Assembly: GCA_037367355.1 (NCBI GenBank)
Contig: CM074701.1
Location: forward strand, 1,612,001 to 1,676,000
Length of the DNA stretch: 64,000 bases
Source of the DNA: Neoscytalidium dimidiatum
Lineage: Eukaryota > Ascomycota > Dothideomycetes > Botryosphaeriales > Botryosphaeriaceae
Direction of reading: 5' to 3'
The position numbers were made by a program, and so were the translations under genes. This document shows, piece by piece, positions 45,545 to 60,726 of the stretch (position 1 is the first letter of the stretch; every line of letters begins with the position of its first letter). The notes under the pieces were generated by a model. That model ran no database searches. It was not told the DNA's origin and saw only the letters and a program-made list of their open reading frames with translations.

Positions 45545-46284
45545 GTTTGCTGGCTTGACCGAGATTCAGGATCCAGAAGAGAGCCAGGCTGACTGGTGCG
45601 GGCAACTGAATTCGCGCACACGCTTTGGGCGCGGAGGAGGTCTTATAGCAAATGCGGGAGCAGCGGTGCACTCCGCATTCTGAGCCCGGCAACCCTGCAT
45701 CCCCGGTTGTGCACAGCGCGAATCCTGCGCGGAGGCGTGCATTGCGGTGTCTGGGGTAGGCCGTCCGGGGCTTGGCATGGATGGGGCATGGCGCGACCGA
45801 CGTCGCGTGGGCGGGCACGAGGCGTGTGCAGAAATAAGGCGAGGGCAGCAGTCTGGAGAGCAGCCGAGGAGCGGCGCGAGGGCGGCGATAGGGCGGCGGA
45901 CGCGGTCACTGGCGGTGCGGCGTGTCGTGCGCGGGGCCAGATGTGCCGAAGCAGTGGCTCGCCAGGCGTCAAGCCTGTCGTCGAAGCGAGCCGCCCCAGC
46001 CATGGCGTCCCCAAGCCTTTTCTCCACCAATCCCCCGCCTGCACCGCGTCTGCCCAGCGCAGACAGCCGCCGGTATGGCTGCATTAAACCCGGTGGGCTG
46101 CGGTGGGAGAGTTGCGCCGCCGCTCTCGTGCACAACGCGTGAACTGACCCACCCGCCGGGTTCGTGACTCCCGTGGCGTGCTCGTTCTTAGACGGCCGCA
46201 GACGCTGTTCACGAAGCTGCATCAACCAGTCAATCAACCGCTCCGTCCACCTCTCTCCAGAAGCCGCCAACCCTCTCCCCAGCC
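45545..46284. promoter_or_regulatory. Divergent upstream region of the transporter and GH51 genes with CreA-like sites
   Basis: This 740-bp interval carries the promoters of two sugar-related genes. Matches to the CreA carbon-repression consensus SYGGRG are seen on one or the other strand at 45631, 45671, 45729, 45751, 45765 and 45853; those at 45751 and 45765 are closely paired. The consensus is short and the region GC-rich, so chance matches are expected. I did not see an obvious XlnR-type GGCTAA site. Confidence 0.35.
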
Positions 46285-48532
<2,248 letters not shown>

Positions 48533-49758
48533 GAACTCCGTGAAATTCGCGATTAATAGAGATTTGATGATAGAATGGTGAATCACTTTACGCCTTTGAG
48601 ATATCAAGATCCAAGGCCCAAGACATGATCATTCCTCCATGATAGAGATGTAGAGAGTATATTTCCTTAGTTCAGAGAGTAGAGCTAGCCTAACAGGGTT
48701 CGCTCACTTCCCGAGGATCGTTTTACACATGGTTGACATGTAGTCTAGAATGGATGTATTAGACAACCGTTGATGGGTCGTGTGGAATTTGTTCCTTTGT
48801 GGGACTTCAGGAGGCCTTCTTGTGGCTTTTATACATTTGGTTGGACAGTGTCTTGCTCCAATGGATGCAAAGGATCTTGCAGGTGAGCCTGATTTGGGTG
48901 AAGCAGGTGCACGGAAGGGAATCGGCAGATCGTGAGCTATAAACTACCCCGGGTTTTTATGGATATCAGCATAACTGTGGCACCATCCTGAGCTAGCTTC
49001 TGTCGAATCAGAGCACAAGAGGTAACATCACTCGTTCTGCAGCGCGGGCGAGCAACTTAGCGCGAGTAAGGCCATCAAGTGTCCGTATAAGATTACTTCT
49101 ATGCTCACCTCACTCCAATTCCTGGTGGCTGCTTGTATGCGGGAGGCAAAGATGACCGATTCGAGTGCTATCGACATGCTCGAGGGTGCCATATGTGTGG
49201 GAGGAAGATTCGGAGACAAGGTGTTGAATAGCAAGTGCGAGTTAAAAGTGTGTGTAAAAATCTCTCTAGCTATCTCGATCCAGAGCTACCGTAGAAGCAC
49301 ATAGAATGTTTGGAGAATCGTGGTAGAAGCGAAATTGAATTTCTACGCGTCCCGCGAATCAAGAGCGGCTGCTGGAACGCAGCGCACCTTCCACGCCGAT
49401 TGGTAACGGGCCATGACAGGTACGGAATCTGTTTACCCAGTAAGTACACTGTACTGCAGCACAAAGCTGGAGTACTGGTGTCCGAAGTGGGAGGAGTTGT
49501 CCGATCATCAACGTTCAAGAATGTTCAAGATATCCGCGTTCGGGAGACTGCTTCCACTCCCACCATAACAGGATGCCTTCGGCGTCGGAGTCACATGGGC
49601 GCCGCACAGTGGACTATGTAATGTTTTCCACCGTTGAGTATAACCGTCTCCTCCGCCAACCCATCTTCCTGGTGCGACTGCACCCATCCTCCCCTTTTTC
49701 CGCCGCGTCGTCACACCGTCTGCTTTGCAAGATCCATCCAGACTGCACGTAGCCCATC
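48533..49758. other. Intergenic region without a recognised gene
   Basis: About 1.2 kb lies between GH51 and the F-box gene, both on the plus strand. It should contain the GH51 3' UTR and the F-box promoter. The last 100 bp before 49759 is C/T-rich. I see no coding region, RNA gene or notable repeat. Confidence 0.55.
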
Positions 49759-51462
49759 ATGGCTGGTTTCCTTTCTTTACCTGTCGAACTTCAGCATGAA
49801 ATCATCAAGTTGCTGCCGAGGTCGCAAGATGTTGCCGCCGCTGCTGGCACCTGCAGGCAACTTAACCGCGTCGCAAGCGAGAGACTTTATCAGCATATCA
49901 AGCTCCGTCCCGACGGCCTTGAAGATCTCACACATGGCACAGAGATCATCATCCGCCTGGCTGCATCGCTCTTCCGAGGTGATCCAGCTCTAAGGAACTC
50001 CACGAAGACCATCAACATCACCTTGCCTGACACTGACACATTCTACTGGCCCCACTTGGTCCCTTCTGATATTCGAAGGCTGTCAGAATTCGACAACGCA
50101 GCTTTCGAGGGGGAAAGGAAACGGTTGCACTGGGGCATTGAGTCTGTGAATCAAGGACGGAATCTGAAGGCAGGTCAACTTTGGGCCTACATCACGTTAT
50201 TGCTCCACGCGTGTCGGGGGGTACAGAGCGTAACACTTGATGGCAATTTCTTTGGCGTCTTAGAGTTCTGGAACACTGACCTTGCCCACTTTACGCGCCT
50301 TGAGAAGATTCAGTTGATTACAAGCGATATAGGAAACATTCCTCGTTCAAAGCCACCTGCTGCGATCCTCGACGGTCTTGCTCTGGTTCCGAAACTGCGA
50401 GAGCTCCATCTCACTGTTAGCGGAGGATGGTCCTACAATTTCAACGGCAGAACCAGGCCCGAATCTTTGCCTTTCCCATACCTTACCGTTCTTGTTCTCT
50501 GGAAATGCGAGTTGAAGATGAGGACAATACGCACGGTACTCTGCCATATGCCAGCCCTCTCTACACTGGAGATCCATCTTCTGTTCGCGATCGGGTTTCG
50601 AACACACGACTTTGATCTCCAATGGTGCATGGTCGATCTCAACAGGCTTCGGAAGGCCATTCTGGGCAAGGGAGTTGGTCCAGGGTTGCGCAGGTTTCGA
50701 AACCAAGGACAGCACTGCAGTGCCAAGTTGGAGAACTTAAAGATCTCCCTTGACTTTTGTCTTAAGACCTTTTCCACATCTGCCTTGTGGATGGATCTGG
50801 ACGAACGCGTCCTCCCGGAAAACGGAGAACCCAACGAGTGGGACAGCGATGACAGCGACGACAGCGACGGTGGCGAAGATGAAAACGGTCCGGATGCCGA
50901 TGATGATGAAGACGATGACCTAAGCCTCGAGTCCGAAGACGACACATATGGAAGGCTGTACAACCACGAAGACACGGACGCCCCCGATTACAAGCCTCGT
51001 ACTCGTCGCACGCACTGGGAGATCTACCGCATGGGTTCACTTAAGAAACTTCATAAGCTCAAGACTCTGGAGATTGACCCGATGCTCCTCTATGGAAACC
51101 GCAGATCCGAACCTCTCAGGCTCGATGAGGATCTGGTTCCTAGATACAATTCCCGTTGGGCTTCCTTGGACACCTTATTGCCAGGTAGCCTGCAGGAGCT
51201 TCGCATCAACAATGGTAACGTCGGATGGTATCTCTATTCCGACGAAGAGAGAATCACGCCACGGCCAGGCGCGGGGGCTGATATGGATGCGCTCATCGAG
51301 ATGTTCAAGGCATATAAAGAGACGCATGGCAGGATGCCCAAGTTGAAGAAGCTTGTTCACTTGGTCGACAACCCGTTCTATAACCCAATCTGGAACCAGC
51401 AACAGGAGGAGCTAGTAGGTTTGCTTCGTGATGTTGGAATCCAATACGATTACCCCTACTGA
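49759..51462 (+). CDS. F-box protein with an acidic insert
   Basis: This is a single-exon gene for 567 residues. The first 45 residues (FLSLPVELQHEIIKLLP through AGTCRQLNRVASERLYQHI) form an F-box, the motif that binds Skp1 in SCF ubiquitin ligases. The rest looks like a degenerate leucine-rich-repeat-like fold, with segments such as LVPKLRELHLTVSGG, LPFPYLTVLVLWKCEL and MPALSTLEIHL. An acidic stretch (about residues 353-395) is rich in Asp, Ser and Glu. Fungal genomes carry many F-box proteins of this type, and the substrate cannot be predicted. There is no membrane segment or signal peptide. Direct neighbours give no clue to its job. Confidence 0.88.
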   Translation: MAGFLSLPVELQHEIIKLLPRSQDVAAAAGTCRQLNRVASERLYQHIKLRPDGLEDLTHGTEIIIRLAASLFRGDPALRNSTKTINITLPDTDTFYWPHLVPSDIRRLSEFDNAAFEGERKRLHWGIESVNQGRNLKAGQLWAYITLLLHACRGVQSVTLDGNFFGVLEFWNTDLAHFTRLEKIQLITSDIGNIPRSKPPAAILDGLALVPKLRELHLTVSGGWSYNFNGRTRPESLPFPYLTVLVLWKCELKMRTIRTVLCHMPALSTLEIHLLFAIGFRTHDFDLQWCMVDLNRLRKAILGKGVGPGLRRFRNQGQHCSAKLENLKISLDFCLKTFSTSALWMDLDERVLPENGEPNEWDSDDSDDSDGGEDENGPDADDDEDDDLSLESEDDTYGRLYNHEDTDAPDYKPRTRRTHWEIYRMGSLKKLHKLKTLEIDPMLLYGNRRSEPLRLDEDLVPRYNSRWASLDTLLPGSLQELRINNGNVGWYLYSDEERITPRPGAGADMDALIEMFKAYKETHGRMPKLKKLVHLVDNPFYNPIWNQQQEELVGLLRDVGIQYDYPY

Positions 51463-51861
51463 AAGGATGCATGGAATCCGGGGTGGGAGCTGCCATCCGG
51501 ACACAACTGATTATGGTAAGGTGTGGCAAGGATAGTGTTGTGAACTTCGGCTGAGCAACAGTCAGTGGGAATGTCTTCTGGTTTGGAAATGTCATTGAAA
51601 CGGGCGCAGAGCTTGGACAAAACGAGCAGTCTTTATGTTTCTGGTGTCATTAAAAGAGGAGAGGAAGAGCAAAATGGAGTGAAATGGTATTAGAATCGGA
51701 GCTGAAGGATAAGGATGACAAATCCATAAAAGAAAAGAACTCCAAATAAAAAGTACCGACGCGCACTTATGCGAACGGATCTGCACAATTCAGCATGTCC
51801 CCAAACAATCGGTAACGACCAGGTCATATGCCTGTATGAGCTTGGATTGTAGCGTCATTGC
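51463..51861. other. Short convergent intergenic region
   Basis: This 399-bp interval separates the 3' ends of the F-box and SDR genes. It is AT-richer than the genes and holds the 3' UTRs; nothing else is recognised. Confidence 0.6.
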
Positions 51862-52964
51862 TCATTCACCCCCAGTTTCGCCCTGGATTAGCTCAAGAAC
51901 CTCCGGTACGTCACGCCTCACAGCGTCTACAATTTCGTGCCAGATATGTCGGCGCATAGCCTCGCCGTCTTCCCCAAGAAGTATTGGATCCAATCTGTTA
52001 GTGTCCGTTAGGTAATCGAGCAAATTTTACTTCCAAAAAGAGGCACTTACTCTAACAACTTGTCACTGTGCCAGAACCCCCCGTGGGCCTCTTCCCCTAA
52101 GCACACCGCACTGACTAGGGACCTTGCACCTTCTTCGGTTTCTCTCGCGAAGATAGCATAGAACAACCATCCAAAGATCTTTGCCGCCAATCCCGTATAA
52201 TTCCTTCGAAGGTCGCTTTTACAGAAGCCCGGGGATGCCGACATAACGACTACGTTCTTTCCACCTCCTGTATACGCGTCCATTGCCGCAAGGCTCCTCA
52301 TCGCATGCATCACCAAAGCTTTTGTAACAGAGTACTGCCTCCTTCCATTGAATCCGTGTTCCCCATTGAATTTCTCCAGAACTTTCTCCCCCGGCTTCCC
52401 CAACTGCGCATGGCGATACAAGCTCGACCCCACAATCTCGAGCACGGGCTGCCTCCCATCAGGCCTCTTCGTGCTGTATCTCTTCAAAATCGGCAGCAAT
52501 AAGATGCCCAGTAAAGCTGTCGCAAGCACGTTCACCTGCAGCGTCTCCTCCCAGCCATGTTTGCTCCTCTTCAATTCTCTCACACTCACCCCCGCATTTA
52601 GCACCGCCGCATCGACTCTTCCACCCTCCTCGCGCACCTTCTCCGCAAAAAGCTTCACGCTCTCGAAGTCCATGAGATTCACCGGCCAAACGTCAATCAC
52701 GACGTCGCCCGTCGGCACGGGCGTGGAGATCTTCCGACGACGCTTTGCGCGCTCCTCAATGGTCTTTTTCGCCTTTTCGCCTTTAGCGAGATCGCGCACG
52801 CCGAGGATGAGACGTGCGGCGCCAAGTTGCGCGCATTTGATGGCGGCTTCGAGGCCAAGGCCCGTGTTGGCGCCCGTGATGAGGATGGTCAGGCCGGCGA
52901 GTGACGTTGTGGGGTCGTGCGGCGACGACCATTTGTCGCGAAGGAGGCGGATGAGAGCGGACAT
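51862..52964 (-). CDS. Short-chain dehydrogenase/reductase, retinol-dehydrogenase-like
   Basis: This is an NAD(P)-dependent oxidoreductase of unknown substrate. Exons 52964-52051 and 51994-51862 give 348 residues; the 56-nt intron has a GTAAGT donor and an ACTAACAG end. The Rossmann cofactor loop TGANTGLG starts at residue 30, the NAG motif appears in VLNAGVS, a Ser lies in VGSSLY, and the active-site YSVTK has Tyr211 and Lys215. The C-terminus ends with an acidic helix. An upstream in-frame Met at 53054 would add 30 residues, but the stretch from MSALIRLLRDKW looks like the usual start. It converges on the F-box gene and is divergent from the ABC transporter gene. Confidence 0.88.
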
Positions 52965-53870
52965 TTCTCTTTCTTGCTTGGAGATGATGTATGATGGGCT
53001 GCGAACTGCTGATGGGATGATGTCGTTTTCCTTGTTGTTGAGGTGGCGGAGCAACTGTTGGTCCGTAGGAATGAGGTGGGTGGGTGGTCAGCGTGTCGGA
53101 TCCCTGGAAGTATATCAGTTGCCGCTTTTCTTACGATGATACAGCTAGACGTAGGCAACGAAATCTGGACAACAAATTACCCCGGCTAGGCTTCTTTTCC
53201 TTCCACTTGTAGGACGTAATTTGGGCGAGAAAATAAGAGAAGGGCCCGTGCGACCGGGTTATCGACTCGTTAACGCTCGACTCGGAGCAGTTATTCGGTT
53301 AGTACACCCATAGTCGTGTGCTGATGGAAGGACAGAACCAAGCCAATGGGAAGACCCAGGGAACGTCGGGAAGATGGTATGTCAAAGTATCATCGGTACC
53401 AGATGCTACAGCAGCGATAAGAGGCAACAGATCTTTGCGGCAGGAATACAGATTGAATCCCACTGGAGCGTTAAGTACAGGTTCTGTTTGACTATAGCCG
53501 ATACTTCTTTTCCGCATGCATGGCTGTGACACTCACAAGTGGAGAGATGTTATTCGAGAAATGCTATGCTGAATTGACCTGATCATATCCCAAGGCTATA
53601 TCTGGAAGAAATGAGATGAAGACGTGCGGATGGTGATTTTCGGCAAGATGGCCGACCATTTTACGTCAACGACAGGGATGCGGCGGAACGAGACGTCACG
53701 AGTCATGCTAAGTCTGGGGAAGCCGAGGTCTCTTTCACATGCGTAGCCCGCCGGGCGCTGGTCGCGACAACATCATCAGCCATCCGAACATTCCCCCGGA
53801 GAGCATGCGACGCCGTCCAGCTCCAGCCCAACCCTGCCTGATGCCCAGCTGAGTCCAGGATCCTCTCAAT
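52965..53870. other. Divergent upstream region of the SDR and ABC transporter genes
   Basis: This 906-bp interval should contain both promoters. Short open frames are present, but none shows a domain. No repeat or clear TATA element is seen. Confidence 0.5.
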
Positions 53871-56145
53871 ATGGCCGCGCAGTCGAAGCTCCTGCCCTCG
53901 GATCGCTCGCTCAAGGGAATCGTCAACGAGCTTACCTCTCTCTACCTGAAGCATCGGACACGTATCTCGCGCGCCGTCTACCTCACTCTTTTCGTCGCCT
54001 TGATCAATCGGGTGCGCATTGCGATTTCTGAGCAGAAGGCGGCATCTGCCCGTCAGGCCGAAGCTCGGAGGAAGCCAGGGACGGGGCCAACCGAAGGCGA
54101 AGCCACTTCGCGCAAGAAGGTTGAGCTCAACCGCGAGTTCTTCAAGAACCTCTTCCGGCTTTTGAAGATTGTGATCCCAGGTTGGCGCAGCAAGGAGCTG
54201 CGGCTGATAATCAGCCATACCATCTTTCTAGTCCTCAGGACGCTCATCAGCCTGTACGTGGCGGAACTGGATGGTCGACTGGTGAGCAACTTGGTCAGAG
54301 GGAGGGGCAAAGACTTCCTGAGCGGTCTAGTGTGGTGGATGACCGTGGCCATTCCTGCTACCTTCACGAACTCTATGGTAATGAAGCACTCTCTCCAGTC
54401 GCCGGTAGAAACCGCTAAAGATACTTCAGCTGTCCTACCACCAATGCAAGCTCTCTCTCCAATACCGCACGCGCCTGACCAACTACATCCACAACAAGTA
54501 TCTCTCACAGATGACATTCTACTCTCTCTCTGCCCTCGATGATCGGATCAAGAACGCAGATCAATTAATCACTGTCGATGTCGCCAAGTTCTCGAACAGC
54601 CTCGCCGAGCTGTATTCCAACATCGCAAAACCAGTTCTGGATATGATAATTTACAACTATTCGTTATCGCGAAGCGTTGGTGGGGAGGGACTCTTCGCCA
54701 TGAGCTTGATTGTCCAGCTCTCAGCTAGTGTGATGCGAGCGCTGACCCCTCCGTTCGGCAAATATGTAGCGGAGGAGGCACGTCTGGAGGGAGAGTTCCG
54801 CTTCCACCACTCGAGGCTGATAGACTACAGCGAAGAGGTGGCGCTCTATTCTGGGCACGAGGCGGAGAAAGACACGTTGGATAAGGGTTACTTCACGTTG
54901 ATCAAGCACGTGAACCGGATACTGAGGAGAAGGTTCTACCATGGCTTTATGGAGGACTTCGTCATCAAGTATTTCTGGGGAGCTTTGGGCTTGATGCTGT
55001 GCAGTGTCCCTGTGTTTTTCAAGATACCCGGTGTAGCGGGAAACAATATGGGAGACCGAACAGAGAGTGAGCTCAATACCTTCTCGGGAAAGATTCAAGG
55101 CGCTGACCATATACTACAGGCTTCGTTACCAACCGTCGAATGCTTCTCAGCTCATCGGATGCCTTCGGCCGTCTCATGTTCTCATACAAGGAGATCATGG
55201 AACTGGCAGGCTATACTGCCCGTGTTTCCACTCTTCTGGACGTCATGGACGAGATTCAAGCCGGTCGCTTCGAAAAGAAGCTCGTGTCATCTGCGGATAC
55301 CGAAGAGAATGCAGCAGTACTTCGGGGCAGAGGGCAAGTCTCGGAAGGGGAGGACATTGAATTCGTCGATGTACCGATTGTATCTCCAAATGGTGACGTC
55401 CTGGTTCGCAAGCTTAGCTTCACAGTGAAGCCTGGCGATCACTTGCTGATTGTCGGTCCGAACGGGTGTGGAAAGTCATCTCTCTTCCGTATCCTCGGTG
55501 GCTTGTGGCCGGTTTACGGCGGTACGGTCAGGAAGCCTCCGTTCGAAGATATTTTCTACATCCCTCAGCGACCTTATCTCTCAAGAGGTACTTTGCGCCA
55601 GCAGATCATCTATCCTGATGGACTGCGCGAGATGCGCGACAAGGGAATCACAGATGCGGATCTACTCCGCATACTATCCGTGGTCGAGATTGAGTCGATC
55701 GTTGACCGGCCAGGAGGATGGGATGCGGAGCAAGAGTGGACAGACGTTCTATCCGGGGGCCTCCAACAGCGTGTTGCCATGGCTAGGTTGTTCTATCATG
55801 CGCCGAAGTACGCCATTTTGGATGAGTGTACGAGCAGTGTCACCCTCGAGATCGAAAAGGTCATGTACGATGAGGCTAAGCGGTTGGGAATCACGCTGAT
55901 GACTGTCAGCCATCGGCGCAGTTTATGGAAGTATCACACTAACATTCTGCAATTTGATGGGCAAGGTCATTATGTCTTCACGAAGCTGGACGCTGAGAGG
56001 AGATTGCAGCTTGAAGAGTAAGTTTCATCGAAATTCAGAAAGCAGAGAATGGAGCTGACAGACTTGCAGTGAAAAGGAGGAGTTGGAGCTGCAACTTCGC
56101 GCTGTCCCAGATATCGAGAAGCGTATTGCCGAGCTGACGGCTTGA
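53871..56145 (+). CDS. PXA2: Peroxisomal fatty-acyl ABC half-transporter (ABCD type)
   Basis: ABCD half-transporters dimerise in the peroxisomal membrane and import long-chain fatty acyl-CoA for beta-oxidation. Exons 53871-54377, 54430-55066, 55120-56017 and 56070-56145 give 705 residues; introns are about 52 nt with CTGAC-type branch sites. The N-terminal half has membrane helices and the ABCD stretch [20 protein letters not shown]. The ATPase domain has Walker [10 protein letters not shown] (about residue 494), signature LSGGLQQR (about 592) and Walker [10 protein letters not shown] (about 611). The fungal pair is PXA1/PXA2; I favour PXA2 from the N-terminus and length, but this is not proven. 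The downstream neighbour, dynactin, is unrelated. Confidence 0.9.
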
Positions 56146-56806
56146 TCACCATGCTGTCACGCGAACGGAGGCCTTTTCCCTGTCGGCTTAGTCCTGCTCA
56201 ACATTCTTGCAGAAAGAGCATTGGAGGCGTTCACAATGAGATCTGTACAGACTCCGGATCCAGGATGGCGTAGGGAAGGATATATGTGGCGAAGATTTCA
56301 CGATAGGTACAGCGGATGCTCGCATGGTAGACAAAGAAATGTTTTCGCACATGATCATGCAAAAGTGATTCAAGTGATCCATATGTGTTCCCAGTCCCAT
56401 CAAGCATTGAAGGTAAAGCTGACTACGCTTTCCTTTTTGCGAGTTTCTGTTGTGTGCAGCGGGTGTCACGTGCAGGCGATCCATAGCGCGACTTTGGAAC
56501 GCGTCGAAAGCTTGGGGTAGGTTGTTTGGCCATTGACCTCATCCCACAATAACTTCCATCAACCACCGCCAAACCCCTCGGGGCCATGAGACGACCGCTG
56601 CCGCAGCGCCAATAGCTCATCGAGATTGCTGTTGGCCGTTCACGCCAATTTTCATCCACGCGACGTGTCCGCTTTCCCCCCAGCACAAGGAGAGCAATTA
56701 GCAGCAACAGATGAACAGCTCATAGCTCTCGCCGAGAAGCGAAACGACGACGCATCGACTTCGCTAGCGCCCCCATACTTACACACTCACCCGCATAGTT
56801 TTCACA
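56146..56806. other. Intergenic region between the ABC transporter and dynactin genes
   Basis: This 661-bp interval holds the transporter 3' UTR and the dynactin promoter and leader. I see no coding region, RNA gene or repeat. Confidence 0.55.
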
Positions 56807-59800
56807 ATGGGGGATGCCAACCTCAAGGTGGGCCAGACCATCGAGCTCAACGACGGTCGCATCGGAATAATTCGCTTCATTGGCGACACTGCCTTTGCCG
56901 ACGGTCTATGGGTCGGTGTCGAGTTTGATGATCCGTCCGGCAAGAATGATGGCTCTGTGCAAGGGACGCGGTATTTCGACTCGAAGCCCGGTCACGGCAT
57001 GTTCCTGCGGCCCATGGGTGTGGCCCGCATCGTGGAGGAGCCGAAGCCCAAGCCTGCAGCCAGGCCGGCTGCCGGGAGGCCTGCTGCGCCTGGAACGGTA
57101 GCTAGGAGGGCTACTGGGTCGGTAGATCAGGGAAAGGCAAGGCCGTCAAGTATGACAGCGGAATCTACGACCACACGGCCCAGGATGGGCAGCAGACCGT
57201 CCAGCATTGACACCAAGAGCCCTGCGGCAGGAACAAGAATAGGGGTATGCCTCTGTCCGTCCTAGCAGTCTTTGCAATTTTCATACTGACTATCCACTAG
57301 TCTCCTACCAAACGGCCCGCCGCCGGTTCGGTATCTCGCCCACGTCCGAGTATTAGCAGTGGAACCACAGGCACGGGACCTGCGAGGCGTACCTCTACAA
57401 CCTCGACTGGAGCTGCAAAGGCGGCAACGGCATCTGCCGCCACGGCAAAACATACTGCCCGGCCCTCAGTCAGCGGTGCCGGTCGCGGTATCGCTAAATC
57501 CGGAGAGAGCGCTGCTGCTGCTGCTGCTGCTGCTAGAACTCCCGCAGCCCGCCAATCCCTCAACGTTGCGAAGCAACGTGCCAGCCCTCCTGCGTCGTCG
57601 AGTCGAGCATCAGCTTCTCCATCTGCACCAGTAGCTCAAAGGAGCGTGAGTGCAGTACAGAAAGATGCTGAGATCAAAGAGCTGCAGACGAAATTGCGGC
57701 TGCTGGAACAGAAGCGGGCCGAGGACAGGGAGAAAATTGCAACCCTAGATCGAGTACAAGAGGAACGGAACAAGTATGAGCAGATCATCCAGAAGCTACA
57801 GGCGAAGATACAACCACTCTCACAGGAGAATAACGACCTGAAGAAGAACCTGAAAGAGGCAGAATCGAGGCTCGAGCAGGTGGAAGCCATTCAGGCTGAG
57901 CATGAGACAATTCTTGAAATGGCTACGCTCGACCGCGAGATGGCTGAGGAACAGACCGAGGCATACAAAGCTGACCTCGAGGCTGTGAAGCAGCGCCTTG
58001 AGGAGCTTGAATTGGAAAACGAGATCCTCAAAGACGAGAACCAGGAGTTGGGCCAGGATATGAATCCCGAAGAGAGAACCAGCATGGGATGGCTCCAGAT
58101 GGAACGAGAGAACGAGCGGTTGCGTGAAGCCCTTTTGCGTTTGCGCGACATTACTCAGGAGTCGGAAGTGGAGCTGCGCGATCAAATTAAGGGGTTGGAG
58201 GAAGATGTCCAGGAGCTTTCCGGTGTCAAGGAGCAGTATGATGAGACTAAGACCAAGCTCCTGGAAGCGGAGGCCGATATTGAAGATCTACGCGCACAGC
58301 TTGAAGCGGCTCTCGGTGCCGAGGAGATGATCGAAGAACTGACCGACAAGAACCTCGCCCTCAATGAGTACATCGAACAACTCAAGGTCTCGATCGAGGA
58401 ACTGGAGACGCTCAAGGAGCTCAACGACGAGCTGGAGGTCAACCACGTCGAGAACGAGAAGCAGCTTCAGGAACAGATCGATTTCAAGGATGCTGTTATC
58501 GCGGACCTCGGCCGTCGTGCGATGCAGCAGGACGAGACACTTTCCGACCAGGAATACACCATCATGCGCTTCCGCGAGCTGGTCACGAACCTACAGTCCG
58601 ACATGGAAGACATGAGAGCTTCCAAGGAGATCAGCGAGACGCAGGCGCAGGATCTGAATAACAGGTCAAGAGCAATGATGGATCTTAACAGACAACTTCA
58701 AGCCACCGCGTCAAGCACTAAGATCAAGACCATCGATATGGAACTGCGAAAGCTTGAGGCGCAAGAAGCTTCTGAGCACCTCTCCATTGTTCAGCTCTTC
58801 CTTCCCGAAGCTTTCCACTCGGAGAGGGAATCTGTCCTTGCCCTTCTTCGATTTAAGCGTATCGGGTTCAAGGCATCCCTTGTGCACAACTTTGTTAAGG
58901 ATAAGGTCTCTGGGGATGCTCCTATCAATGATGAGGACATCTTTGAAGCATGTGACGTTCTTGATAAGCTCACTTGGGTTTCTGCTATGTGCGATAGGTT
59001 CGTCACTGCTATCTCGACCTGCTCTCTGGACCAATTTGCCAGGTTTGAGGGTACCTTGTATGAACTGGAGCCCGTTGAACGGGCTCTCAATGGCTACATT
59101 GAGGGCCTCAAGAGAGACGAGCTCAAGGAGAAGCAAGTTGCGGAGGAGCTTCACCGGTGAGTTGAATTCCCTTTTTGCATTTGCTCCGTCTAACGAGCGC
59201 TTAGATCCATTGCTGTCATGTCCCACCTCGCTGAGACTCACCTCGGTGACGGCCTCGAAGGCTACGCACACGACATTGTCATGCGTACGCTGCTTATGCA
59301 GAGTCACCTCGAAACCACTGCTGCTGCGCTGATGCTTGTCAAGGGAGAGGTACAAACTCGCATCACTTCCTCAGGCGAAGAGGAGTACGACGGTGTCGAT
59401 CGCTTCGTGTCCAAGACCGAGGAGATGATCGCCCAGTCTCGCAGCGCCAAGGTCATCGTTGGAAAGGCTCTGCGCACCCTTCAGGAGCTCAAAGCTCGAT
59501 CACTCACCCTGCAGAACGACACTCTCAACTCCTTTGAGGAGTGCCAAGATGCTTCTGACGACCTCGCCAGATATGTTCGAAAGATGGGTGAGAATGTCTT
59601 CGCGCTACTGCGCGAGGATAGCCGCACAGAGCCCTTCACTGTCAGCGAAGTCCGCAGTGCCATGTTCAAAGCTTCTGAAGAAATTTTCTCCGTCTCAGAG
59701 TCGGAAATGTATGCAACCTTCGCGGCAAGGCTACGTAAGCTCAGCGAGGATCTTACTGAGCTTGTCAACATTACGTCCGACCTTGAGCTCACGGTCGAGT

Positions 59801-60726
59801 TCGAGAAGCACCCTGCTCCTTGGGTTCTGCGATCCAAGGAGCTTCAAGACAGCAAGATTGTCTCAGTTGACACCGAAGAGGAGATTCGCCGCCTCAAGGA
59901 AGAAGTGCACGCGAGGTCCATGCAGATCAAACTTCAAGAACAGAAGCATGAAGAGGCCACTGTCAAGATCGAGCTTCTCGAGAACCGCACGCGCGATGCT
60001 TCCAAGAAGGCCCAGCGCATCACTGAACTCGAAAAGAAGATCGAGGAGAACAAGAACCGCGAGAAGCAACTCGCCGAAGCCCTCGAAACGCAGGTCCGCG
60101 ATCTCGCTGCGCTCGAAACGGAGAAGGAAAAGTGGAAAGCGCAAGCCGAGCAGGCAAAGGCCATTGAGGCCGCCGTCGGCGGAGAAGGCAGACGCGACTC
60201 TGGCGGCGAGAAGACGGTGGCTACGAAGCGCGAGATCGATGCTCTTAAAACGGATATCAGGTACCTGGAGGCGGCAAATCGCTTCCTGCGGCACTCGAAC
60301 CGTCGTGAGCATATCACAAAGGTTGCGGCGAGCACTTCGTGGTTGCGGACGCCGCTCGCGTCATCCAGCAAGATCGCGACTTCTGCATCAGAGAGCTCGG
60401 TACAGACGGCGGACGCGATGCCCAGGCGTAGGCTTGCGGCGCTGCAAGAGATCACCAACCTGCCGTCGGTGGCGAAGTTGGTGAACTTGAAGGATGCAGA
60501 GGAGAGCGAGGAGAGCGACAGCGAAAAGGGCAAGCCGAAGAGCAAGCTGAGGTGGCGTCCGATGAAGAGCACACCTCAATGGCAGCTCAGCGAGCAGGAG
60601 GTCAAGAGAGCGGAGGCGTTTGAGGCGCTGTGGGGTGGTAATGGCATATTAGGTGGGTTGTACGGGGACGGGGGTGCCGATACGCCTTGGAGTGTGAGCA
60701 CCGGAGCTGTGGGGATTGTCTCGTAA
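56807..60726 (+). CDS. NIP100: Dynactin p150-Glued subunit
   Basis: p150 links the dynactin complex to dynein and microtubules for retrograde transport and nuclear migration (the ro-3 product in Neurospora). Exons 56807-57244, 57301-59156 and 59205-60726 give 1271 residues; introns are 56 and 48 nt. The N-terminal CAP-Gly domain (about residues 8-75) keeps GLWVGVEFDDP and GKNDGSVQG with KPGHGMFLRP. A Ser/Ala/Pro/Arg-rich basic region follows, with a run of eight Ala from (GCT)8 at 57511. A long coiled coil spans about residues 265-620. The dynactin domain begins near residue 642 (LSIVQLFLPEAFHSERES). A second coiled coil follows (about 1010-1120), then a tail. All three parts are in the normal order and length. 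Confidence 0.95.
57511..57534. repeat. (GCT)8 microsatellite in the dynactin gene
   Basis: Eight perfect GCT codons encode consecutive Ala in the disordered basic region after the CAP-Gly domain. The run is likely to vary in length between strains. Confidence 0.95.
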